Both the position numbers and the translations under genes were made by a program. The notes under the pieces are model-generated. The model was not told the DNA's origin. It saw only the letters and a program-made list of their open reading frames with translations, and searched no databases. This document shows, piece by piece, positions 7,417-13,708 of a stretch of 27,236 bases of DNA. The stretch is from IMG/VR virus record IMGVR_UViG_3300047557_002353, positions 1 to 27,236 of that record; one strand, 5' to 3'. The DNA is from a virus. The stretch's first letter is position 1, and each line of letters starts with the position of its first letter.

Positions 7417-9030
7417 TCACTCCCATTTAACCTTATTTGCCCAATATGCAGCACTCATTTTTCCTTTTTTAATATTTTTTTTATGTCTTTTTTTGAATCT
7501 ATTTCTACGATTTGCATAAGCTTCAGATTCATTCTTCTTTTTTGGTGATCCCTTTACACCTTTTTGTCCAAAACGAATAAGCTTTTCTTCTCCTCCTTCA
7601 CATGCCTTTACCACATGAGATTTTCCTGTCTCACCTGAGCCATAAGGTTCTGCTTTTGGCTTATTGCATTTCATTTGAGACTTTTTTGCTTCCAATATTT
7701 CAACCTCTTCCCCAATAGTCCCATTATTCATGAGATAGTTTTTAGATTTTTTGTCTGGAACTTGAATAATAGGAAGATTTTGCTGTATTCTACTTGGAGT
7801 GTATGTAATTACCTTACAGTTTGGATATACCTTATTGGCTTCATCTGATATTTCTCTTCTATTAGGCATTCTTATTTGTGGGAAGAACATTTGAATATTG
7901 TAATATTTTGCTCTCCACATTAAAGTAACAGAAAAGTTGTGTCCATATTGAGTAGGAATTGTTGTTTCTGACACTTCAGTAGAAGTTCCAGTTTGAGATA
8001 ACTCCTTCTTTTTTGCATCAGCTAATTTAATTTTAGCTCTATCTACTTCTTTTTGCGCAGTTAACACTCGAATGGCTACATTTTCTTCTACTTCAACACA
8101 TGATCCCTCTTCATACTTTTTTGTTCCCTTTTTTCTTTTATATCCACTCCAACAAGAATCACTCTTTTTGGATTTTTTTGCTTCCTTGATTAATGGATCT
8201 GCAGTAATAAGATCAATAAATTCATAAGAAGCATTACCAAACATGTCTCTTACTATCTTACTTTCTTTTTGTGTCTCTACTTTTTTTAACTTTGTATAGT
8301 AATCTGGTACTTCATCTAAATGTTGAAGTGCAGTAATTCTTGCAGAAGTCTTGTCCGAAGTATGCTCTCCTTCTACTTTAATTCCCATCTTTAATTGGGT
8401 ATTTATCTCATCTAAAGAGACCCCATGCTTTTTTGCAATTTCTTCAGGAGACTTATATGCCTGAACTGGACCTTTTGGGTCCTTTTCTTCGTGCATGGAT
8501 GAACAATCTTTATATCCATGCTTAGGGCACTTTTTTCCCTTTTTTGTTTTATTGCACCCACAACCCATTTCAGACAAGATTTGATCTACTAGAGAAATTT
8601 CTTCATTTCTTGGTGGCAAGTGCTTATATCTGGGAAGAAGTTGGGATCCTGTTCCTCCCAATTTTCTTACTATATTTTGTGCTGCTTCTCCTTCTCCAGG
8701 AGTTCCTGGTTTATCTATTATGCCGGTTGCTTTAGTTTTTTTTGTCTCTCTTTTATGTGTGTTTTTGTCGATTTTAAATGATTTGTTTTTGTCTTCATTC
8801 AATTCTTCATCACTCTGAAGATATTCTGCTGCAGTATCAATATAATCAGCTGCTCTAGTAATTTTAGATTGTACCCAAGCAGGTAATTGAGTATCACTGC
8901 TCTTAATTGCTTTTCTTAAGTTTTTTACAGCTCTTTCGATTGAATCCAATTCAATCCCTGCCATATAGCCTTCGTCATCTTTCTTTTTGCCACTAGCAAT
9001 TTCTTTGTGATCTTCGTTGATTCTTTTCAT
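7417..9030 (-). CDS. Mosaic protein of unknown function between gp16 and gp17, with a DUF5661-like segment
   Basis: This 537-residue, Lys-rich protein has several distinct segments. Residues 20-73 form a helical block (GYMAGIELDSIERAVKNL...). Residues 155-180 hold a Cys/His cluster (MGCGCNKTKKGKKCPKHGYK) that could bind a metal. Residues 192-253 (SPEEIAKKHGVSLDEI, EHTSD, DYYTKLKKVE) look like the DUF5661 family. Residues 292-311 carry a Cys-containing CWSGYKRKKGTKKYEEGSC motif. Residues 365-412 (MWRAKYYNIQMFFPQIRMPNRREI) resemble small marine phage proteins I cannot name. Residues 453-536 are a very basic Cys-containing tail (MKCNKPKA, VVKACEGGEEKLIRFGQKGV, KMSAAYWANKVKW) found in other marine phage proteins. 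No function is known to me. The basic tail and position between terminase genes suggest DNA- or prohead-associated activity; this is inference. It has its own late promoter. Confidence 0.8.
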   Translation of the reverse strand: MKRINEDHKEIASGKKKDDEGYMAGIELDSIERAVKNLRKAIKSSDTQLPAWVQSKITRAADYIDTAAEYLQSDEELNEDKNKSFKIDKNTHKRETKKTKATGIIDKPGTPGEGEAAQNIVRKLGGTGSQLLPRYKHLPPRNEEISLVDQILSEMGCGCNKTKKGKKCPKHGYKDCSSMHEEKDPKGPVQAYKSPEEIAKKHGVSLDEINTQLKMGIKVEGEHTSDKTSARITALQHLDEVPDYYTKLKKVETQKESKIVRDMFGNASYEFIDLITADPLIKEAKKSKKSDSCWSGYKRKKGTKKYEEGSCVEVEENVAIRVLTAQKEVDRAKIKLADAKKKELSQTGTSTEVSETTIPTQYGHNFSVTLMWRAKYYNIQMFFPQIRMPNRREISDEANKVYPNCKVITYTPSRIQQNLPIIQVPDKKSKNYLMNNGTIGEEVEILEAKKSQMKCNKPKAEPYGSGETGKSHVVKACEGGEEKLIRFGQKGVKGSPKKKNESEAYANRRNRFKKRHKKNIKKGKMSAAYWANKVKWE

Positions 9031-9060
9031 TTTTATTAGTCAATAAAAAGCAATTTATTT

Positions 9061-9516
9061 CTATTTATCACCATTAACATTTTTTAGTTGACTCTTTAGC
9101 ATTTTTGATAATTCTGCTGTCGAACCAACAAACAAAGCATTAGTGACATTAGTTGGACCTCTTTGCTGTTTTATTTCATCTAATGCTTTTATTTTTTTCT
9201 GAAGATCCATAAGTTTATCAGTAGCATCAGAAACATTTTTGATTAATTGCCCAACGACCTCATAAGCTCTTGGAGCATCAGTTTCTTGCGCCAATTCCAA
9301 AACATTATTAATTGCTTCTTGTCCTTTTTCTATAATTGAATACAAATTACCACGAGTGTACTCGTAATCTTTTTTGATATCATCAATTAAAGTTTCTTTT
9401 TTTGCTATGATTTCTTTTGGAGATTCCTCTGCTATTTCTGGATGAATGACTTCATCCAAATTGTCGTCTATATTAAATGTTTCATTTAATTTTTTGTATT
9501 TTTTGGTCATTTTCAT
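9061..9516 (-). CDS. 16: Small terminase subunit gp16
   Basis: This 151-residue protein is the small terminase, which recognises concatemeric DNA and stimulates gp17. The central helical core DDIKKDYEYTRGNLYSIIEKG (about 45-65), followed by PRAYEVVGQLIKNVSDATDKL and the LQKKIKALDEI coiled coil (about 82-115), closely matches T4-family gp16. Length is near T4 gp16 (164 residues). Two in-frame ATGs occur (9516 and 9510); the AGGAGGT sequence is 4 bp before the first and 10 bp before the second, and I chose the first. It follows gp15 after 12 bp. Unlike T4, the next gene downstream is not gp17 but the 537-aa mosaic gene. Confidence 0.93.
   Translation of the reverse strand: MKMTKKYKKLNETFNIDDNLDEVIHPEIAEESPKEIIAKKETLIDDIKKDYEYTRGNLYSIIEKGQEAINNVLELAQETDAPRAYEVVGQLIKNVSDATDKLMDLQKKIKALDEIKQQRGPTNVTNALFVGSTAELSKMLKSQLKNVNGDK
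9062..9069 (-). promoter_or_regulatory. T4-type late promoter box (GATAAATA) before the 537-aa gene
   Basis: The minus strand reads GATAAATA, 31 bp before the ATG at 9030, overlapping the gp16 stop codon. It is an exact NATAAATA match and could drive the mosaic gene together with gp17. Confidence 0.65.
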
Positions 9517-9520
9517 GTCA

Positions 9521-9527
9521 ACCTCCT
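9521..9527 (-). promoter_or_regulatory. Strong Shine-Dalgarno sequence for gp16
   Basis: The minus strand reads AGGAGGT just before the first of two closely spaced ATGs of gp16, in the 12-bp gap after gp15. It supports the start at 9516 or 9510. Confidence 0.75.
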
Positions 9528-9528
9528 A

Positions 9529-10533
9529 TCAATCTAAAGAACCAGAAAAACCAAAATCATCGCCAGGCTCTATCAACAAATCATCAGCTGCAGTGATTAA
9601 TTTAACATCAGAACCAGATACATGAGAAAGGATTAAAGTTGAATCTTGTCCTCTTCTTACAGTTAATGTATTACCAGAGACAGACTCAACATAAAATTCT
9701 TCTTGATTAATATCGATATAAGAACCAGAAATAATACCAGATGCATTAACCACATCAATTAATGTGTCTGATTTTTCTATATCTTTTGCTACTGTGGTAG
9801 TTACAGTTCCAGTATAATTTTGAATTGCACGAGGCTCAACACTGTAGACAACTTCTCTTCTAGCAACTCCAGATGCCTCACCAGCAGCAAATCCAAGAGA
9901 CACTTTTTTGATAATTTCACTAGAAACAGAATCGGAAGAAACTGGACCAAACAGATATGTTTTTGCTGTAAATTTTAAGGTATAAATTAATGCTCTACGC
10001 TCAGTGTAATCTCCCTCATAATTATCTGTCATTGATATATTATCTAAAACTATAGGTATATCTCTTTTTTCTCCAATTTCTTGTACTAAATCTACAGTTA
10101 AATTATAATTTGGTTGAAAGTATGGTAATATCTGTTCAACTATTTGGAGCATATCATCATTAAGTTTTGTCATGATGCTCAGTTCAAAATTTAAATTATA
10201 AGGAACTGGAAGATATGCTTTCTTTATTTGATTATTATTTACATCTCTAGTTAAAAAAGTCTGAGTTGTAGTTAATTTTCTTGTTGTGTCATAAGACATT
10301 CCAATTAATTCAAATGACATTCTTGGCAAATTCATTTGAACTGGTTTGTTCAGATTGGGAACTTGTTCCAATCTCGCTAAGAATTTTTGAGTTGGACCAT
10401 AAGATAGTGGAACTCTGATAGAACTTTTTACATTTCCAGTGTCATCCTTATGTTTAATGGAAATTCCATTAAACAAAGTACCGAAAGAAACTACAGTCTT
10501 TCTGATTATTTCGTGATAAAAATATTCAAACAT
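9529..10533 (-). CDS. 15: Tail completion / sheath stabiliser protein gp15
   Basis: In T4, gp15 forms the hexamer that caps the tail and joins it to the neck. Residues 1-195 match that family: MFEYFYHEIIRKTV, a VPLSYGPTQKFLARLEQ segment near 41-57, PYNLNFELSIMTKLNDDMLQ near 111-130 and IVEQILPYFQP (131-141), which is almost identical to T4. T4 gp15 has 272 residues; here the protein runs to 334. The tail contains an extra module at about residues 251-311 (SDTLIDVVNASG, EEFYVESVSGNTLTVRRGQDSTLILSHVSG) that also appears in two other structural proteins of this window. The start is the ATG at 10531-10533. No exact late promoter box is present in the 47-bp gap upstream. Confidence 0.94.
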   Translation of the reverse strand: MFEYFYHEIIRKTVVSFGTLFNGISIKHKDDTGNVKSSIRVPLSYGPTQKFLARLEQVPNLNKPVQMNLPRMSFELIGMSYDTTRKLTTTQTFLTRDVNNNQIKKAYLPVPYNLNFELSIMTKLNDDMLQIVEQILPYFQPNYNLTVDLVQEIGEKRDIPIVLDNISMTDNYEGDYTERRALIYTLKFTAKTYLFGPVSSDSVSSEIIKKVSLGFAAGEASGVARREVVYSVEPRAIQNYTGTVTTTVAKDIEKSDTLIDVVNASGIISGSYIDINQEEFYVESVSGNTLTVRRGQDSTLILSHVSGSDVKLITAADDLLIEPGDDFGFSGSLD

Positions 10534-10580
10534 GTTAGGAAATCCTTATAATATTATTTAACGATTTACATATTTAGAAA

Positions 10581-11954
10581 CTATGGACTTCCAAAAGGAT
10601 TACTTTCGCTGAAATCAATAATAGAGTTAGCTTCTATTTGAATTTCTTTATTTTCGGCAAATGGATCGATTAAGTTATCAATTTCTGTTTTTTTAATTTC
10701 ATAGCTTGCACTAGATGCGGAACCAACAAGCGTTTCTCCTGGTATAAAATCTCCAGTGATGTTTGAAAGTTCTAATTTATTTGTAACTGCATTCCAAGAT
10801 TTAACTTTTGCAGTATAACCAGAAGAAGATCCTACTACAGTTTCATTGAATAGATAAGTACCATAACCAACCATATACGGATTTTGGATCTGTATAATAG
10901 GTGCTTGTGTATATCCAATTCCAGTAGTTGTAATTCCAATTCTAGTCACCACACCATTTGTTAAAATTGCTCTTGCTTGGGCTGGAATTGTGGATGCTCC
11001 AACAAATTGTACTATTGGCTCTTGAGTATATCCAGAACCACCATTAGTGACAGTTATGATTCCAACTATTCCATTTCCAATAGATGCTACTGCAGTGGCA
11101 CCTCCTCCATCACCACCATAAAAAGCAACTGTGGGAGGTAATGTATAACCATATCCCGCATTAGTAATTTCGACGCCTTGAACTCTAAAACGACTAGAAT
11201 CTGGTTCACATAAGTCAACAATTCCACCAATCATTGTTGCAATGCCAGTTGCAACTTGTCCAAATGCTGGTGGTGAAAATTTAACTGTTGGTGGATTTTT
11301 ATACCCGTCTCCACGATTAGTTATTTGTACAAATGTTACACCACCATTTACTATAGTAGCTGTGGCAGTAGCTGTAACTCCAGCACCAAGCATATCAAAT
11401 GTCTGAATATACCCTTCTTGCTGGATATTATCATCAATATAATCTATTCCAGTATCAATTAATTCATCTTGATACCTGAATAATTCACATCTTAATGTAT
11501 AAACATAAGTTTTTTGTAGTTGATAAAATGGGAGTTCATGCTCTACAAATTTAATTTCAAACAATCTGTCACCAAGTGGAAAATAAATGAGATCACCTTC
11601 TTTTGGTCTCGTGGACAATTCAATATCAGGTTGATTTTTAATGAGGGGAGAAATATAAGTTTCAAATCTTTCTTTGGAAATGATTAGTGTTAAATCATTG
11701 TATGGTTGCACTCCAAATTTTGTTAGAAGAGTTCCTGCACCTTCATATCCTTCGTAAGTATCAACATAAGCTTCTATTGGATAAGCACTATCAAATTCAG
11801 ATTCTATAACTTCTTTTATTATTGTTTTTTTTGTTATATATTTTCTTGGGATATAATACACATCAATCCCATAAATTTTTAACTGTTCATTAATCAGATC
11901 TTGTATTAGTCCTTGTTCTGAATTTGATCCCTGAAGAAAAAATGGATTTAACAT
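10581..11954 (-). CDS. 14: Neck protein gp14 with extended Gly-Tyr repeat region
   Basis: In T4, gp14 and gp13 form the neck that closes the filled head and receives the tail. Residues 1-190 carry the family core (MLNPFFLQGSNSEQGLIQDLI, YGIDVYYIPRKY, FEIKFVEHELPFYQLQKTYVY, CELFRYQDE). T4 gp14 has 256 residues; this one has 457. The extra length is mainly four copies of a short Gly-x-Gly-Tyr beta motif at about residues 213, 268, 306 and 347 (NRGDGYKNPPTVKF, NAGYGYTLPPTVAF, NGGSGYTQEPIVQF, TTGIGYTQAPIIQI), followed by a GETLVGSASSASYEI segment. The start at 11954 is an ATG, five bases after the GIY-YIG gene's stop codon. No late promoter box is seen immediately upstream. Confidence 0.93.
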   Translation of the reverse strand: MLNPFFLQGSNSEQGLIQDLINEQLKIYGIDVYYIPRKYITKKTIIKEVIESEFDSAYPIEAYVDTYEGYEGAGTLLTKFGVQPYNDLTLIISKERFETYISPLIKNQPDIELSTRPKEGDLIYFPLGDRLFEIKFVEHELPFYQLQKTYVYTLRCELFRYQDELIDTGIDYIDDNIQQEGYIQTFDMLGAGVTATATATIVNGGVTFVQITNRGDGYKNPPTVKFSPPAFGQVATGIATMIGGIVDLCEPDSSRFRVQGVEITNAGYGYTLPPTVAFYGGDGGGATAVASIGNGIVGIITVTNGGSGYTQEPIVQFVGASTIPAQARAILTNGVVTRIGITTTGIGYTQAPIIQIQNPYMVGYGTYLFNETVVGSSSGYTAKVKSWNAVTNKLELSNITGDFIPGETLVGSASSASYEIKKTEIDNLIDPFAENKEIQIEANSIIDFSESNPFGSP

Positions 11955-11959
11955 ATTAC

Positions 11960-12508
11960 TTAAACTCTTTTAAATGTATATCCACGATGCTTATTTTGCC
12001 CTCTACCATTCAAACATTTACATATGGTGGAAGGATCTCCATTTATGTATTTTGCACATTCTTTTATTGAGTCAAATTTCATATTAAGTTCAACAATGAT
12101 TACCGGACATGTTGGTAAATTATTTCCTTTCCCTTTTTTTGACATAGAAACTGACTTAGCTCGTCTTTTTCTTTCTTCTTCTGTTATATTTTTCCAGTAT
12201 TTTTTTATTCCATTTATGTGATTCTTATTTCCTTTTGTCATTTTTGGTGGAAGTTCTCCGCCATCAGTTCTATTATATAATATTCCTGTTCCCAAATCTT
12301 TCCTGCCATATTTTTTTATATAATATTTTTCTTTTTCTAGTGCCTCTTCTTCTGTTAAATTTTGATGTGCTTTTATTCTTCTCTCTGGTGGGGGTAGACT
12401 TATTCCAGGGTGATACTTGTTATTTATCCTACTATTACATCCTTTTCCAACATAATATGGAGTTCCATCTTCTCTTAAATAAAAATAACAATAATACTTA
12501 TTTTTCAT
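11960..12508 (-). CDS. Free-standing GIY-YIG homing endonuclease with NUMOD-type DNA-binding tail
   Basis: This 182-residue protein has a degenerate GIY-YIG nuclease domain at its N-terminus: YFYL (8-11) and YYVGKG (18-23) stand for GIY and YIG, with Arg27 and the metal-binding Glu60 in LEKEKYYIKKYG, then LYNRTDGGE. A NUMOD3-like Lys/Ser stretch follows (about 117-130), then a helix-turn-helix NUMOD1/IENR-type tail (FDSIKECAKYINGDPSTICKCLNG, about 145-168, ending YTFKRV). Such enzymes cut a cognate site in phages lacking the gene and spread by repair, like the seg genes of T4. It fills the space between two intact neck genes. The ATG at 12508 gives a TGA-T-ATG junction with gp13; an upstream TTG at 12517 would also be in frame but overlaps gp13 and is less likely. 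Confidence 0.9.
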   Translation of the reverse strand: MKNKYYCYFYLREDGTPYYVGKGCNSRINNKYHPGISLPPPERRIKAHQNLTEEEALEKEKYYIKKYGRKDLGTGILYNRTDGGELPPKMTKGNKNHINGIKKYWKNITEEERKRRAKSVSMSKKGKGNNLPTCPVIIVELNMKFDSIKECAKYINGDPSTICKCLNGRGQNKHRGYTFKRV

Positions 12509-12509
12509 A

Positions 12510-13325
12510 TCAACCAATGCAATCTAGTGGGGGAATTTCATAGGTACTTGACATTCTTTCCATGATAATATCAAGTTCTCTTTGCGCATCATCATAAATT
12601 GGTCTTCCATCTAGTTCAATTCCACCAGGAAGTTTAACTCCTCTAAATTTAATTAAATTTTGGCCCCATTGTCTTTTAATCAGTGCAGTCAAATACTGCT
12701 TCAAAAATGAATCATTCCAAACTTTAGTCGATTCTGCTGGATCCAATGCTCGGTAGCAATCAATGACAATAACTTGACCAACAGTCAAACTAGACCAGTC
12801 TATATCTAAATATAGTTTATCTTCTCTTTTATTGAATCTAACTTGTTTTTGTGTTGTGAGTAACCAGTTTAAATCTTCAAGATATGTTTTTACCATAGAA
12901 TATGTTAAAAGCTCAGTTGACCCCCAATAATAAACATCATTGAGAAATAACTGGTATTTTATACTAAACATCCCACTGGAAATACTATTAGATCCTTCGA
13001 ATTGGAATATTTTATTAACTCCTATTACATAAGATGGAATTCTTAGGTAATTAGCTGTTTCTTGATATTCATATATTTTATCTCCAGTTACTGTTGTAAT
13101 TCCTACTCCTTGTTTACCTCTTGCTCTATCTAAGTCTTCCTGCGTAATTTCATACTTTAGAAAAGTTTGAGCAACTCCATCAAAATGTCTTTCTTGGAAG
13201 AATTGAACAGCATCATCTACTAAATCTTCAAGTTGTTCCTGTGCAACATTAATTTCTAATACTGGAGCACCTAATTTTCTTAGGCAATAATCAATTAATT
13301 CTTGTCTAGTAGATGGTTGTGCCAT
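12510..13325 (-). CDS. 13: Neck protein gp13
   Basis: This 271-residue protein is the T4-type head completion/neck protein that acts with gp14. The N-terminus MAQPSTRQELIDYCLRKLGAPVLEINVAQEQLEDLVDDAVQFF, the central LFLNDVYYWGSTELLTYSMVKTYLEDL and the C-terminal TALIKRQWGQNLIKFRGVKLPGGI segment with STYEIPPLDCIG at the end are typical of marine T4-like gp13. T4 gp13 has 309 residues. The gene is complete even though a homing endonuclease gene begins one base after its TGA. The start is the ATG at 13323-13325, three bases after the 54-aa gene's stop, so translation may be coupled. Confidence 0.93.
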   Translation of the reverse strand: MAQPSTRQELIDYCLRKLGAPVLEINVAQEQLEDLVDDAVQFFQERHFDGVAQTFLKYEITQEDLDRARGKQGVGITTVTGDKIYEYQETANYLRIPSYVIGVNKIFQFEGSNSISSGMFSIKYQLFLNDVYYWGSTELLTYSMVKTYLEDLNWLLTTQKQVRFNKREDKLYLDIDWSSLTVGQVIVIDCYRALDPAESTKVWNDSFLKQYLTALIKRQWGQNLIKFRGVKLPGGIELDGRPIYDDAQRELDIIMERMSSTYEIPPLDCIG

Positions 13326-13328
13326 TTT

Positions 13329-13493
13329 TTATAAATTAAAAATTACTTCTTGTTGCTTTAAATACAATTTAATATACAACTTAGCAAAGTTTTTGATGGT
13401 ATTAATGTCATCTATACTATCTATATCTCTAGATAGTCTTTCATATTCAAATAGTTTATTGATATTATCTAATTCTATTTTATTTGGATCCAT
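13329..13493 (-). CDS. Short conserved hypothetical protein (54 aa) upstream of gp13
   Basis: This short ORF runs from the ATG at 13491-13493 to the TAA at 13329-13331 and encodes 54 residues (MDPNKIELDNINKLFEYERL... ending LKQQEVIFNL). It overlaps the end of the 75-aa gene by 14 bp in another frame and stops three bases before gp13, so it fills what would otherwise be a gap of more than 150 bp. The product looks mostly helical, with Asp/Ile-rich and Lys/Leu/Tyr-rich halves and no membrane segment. I have the impression of similar short proteins before gp13 in other marine T4-like phages; no function is assigned. A small neck or tail assembly factor is possible from position only. Confidence 0.72.
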   Translation of the reverse strand: MDPNKIELDNINKLFEYERLSRDIDSIDDINTIKNFAKLYIKLYLKQQEVIFNL

Positions 13494-13707
13494 TTAATAA
13501 ATTTCCCAATAAACTTTTAATTTCTTCTAAATCATTTTTGATGGTATCAATATTATTTTCTAATGCCTCAATTTTTTTGTTGTCATTGTCTTTAATTAAT
13601 TTTAATTTCATGTATTGATTGTAATCGCTCATATTTGTATTTAAGATAGCTTTTGTTTTCTCATCTCTTACTAAATTTGAGTGCCCTTCAACTTTTAAAT
13701 GTGTCAT
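13480..13707 (-). CDS. Small coiled-coil protein (75 aa), conserved in marine T4-like phages
   Basis: This protein starts MTHLKVEGHSNLVRDEKTKAILNTNMSDYNQY, followed by a charged coiled coil from about residue 32 to the end (heptads with Leu/Ile, for example IEALENNIDTIKNDLEEIKSLLGNLL). Its ATG is one base after the TAA of the 834-aa gene (TAA-T-ATG), so translation is probably coupled to that structural gene. The N-terminal half has the look of a conserved marine T4-like phage protein, which I recall but cannot name. It could be a small baseplate or fibre-connecting protein, or an assembly chaperone; position supports a tail role but nothing more. Confidence 0.78.
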   Translation of the reverse strand: MTHLKVEGHSNLVRDEKTKAILNTNMSDYNQYMKLKLIKDNDNKKIEALENNIDTIKNDLEEIKSLLGNLLNGSK

Positions 13708-13708
13708 A

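Noticed and set aside
10571-10580. Possible late promoter before gp15 (TCTAAATA-like), a similar one at 16981-16988 before the S74 gene, and a CTAAATAA-like sequence at about 1070-1078 before the 50-aa gene
   Set aside because: They deviate from the box or sit at a position that does not match the six good sites.
12421-12428. NATAAATA match on the minus strand inside the GIY-YIG gene, and another at 8400-8407 inside the 537-aa gene
   Set aside because: Neither is near a start codon of a downstream gene; in an AT-rich sequence such 8-mers occur by chance.
12509-12517. TTG start at 12517 for the homing endonuclease
   Set aside because: It would overlap gp13 and is less likely than the ATG at 12508, which gives a TGA-T-ATG junction.
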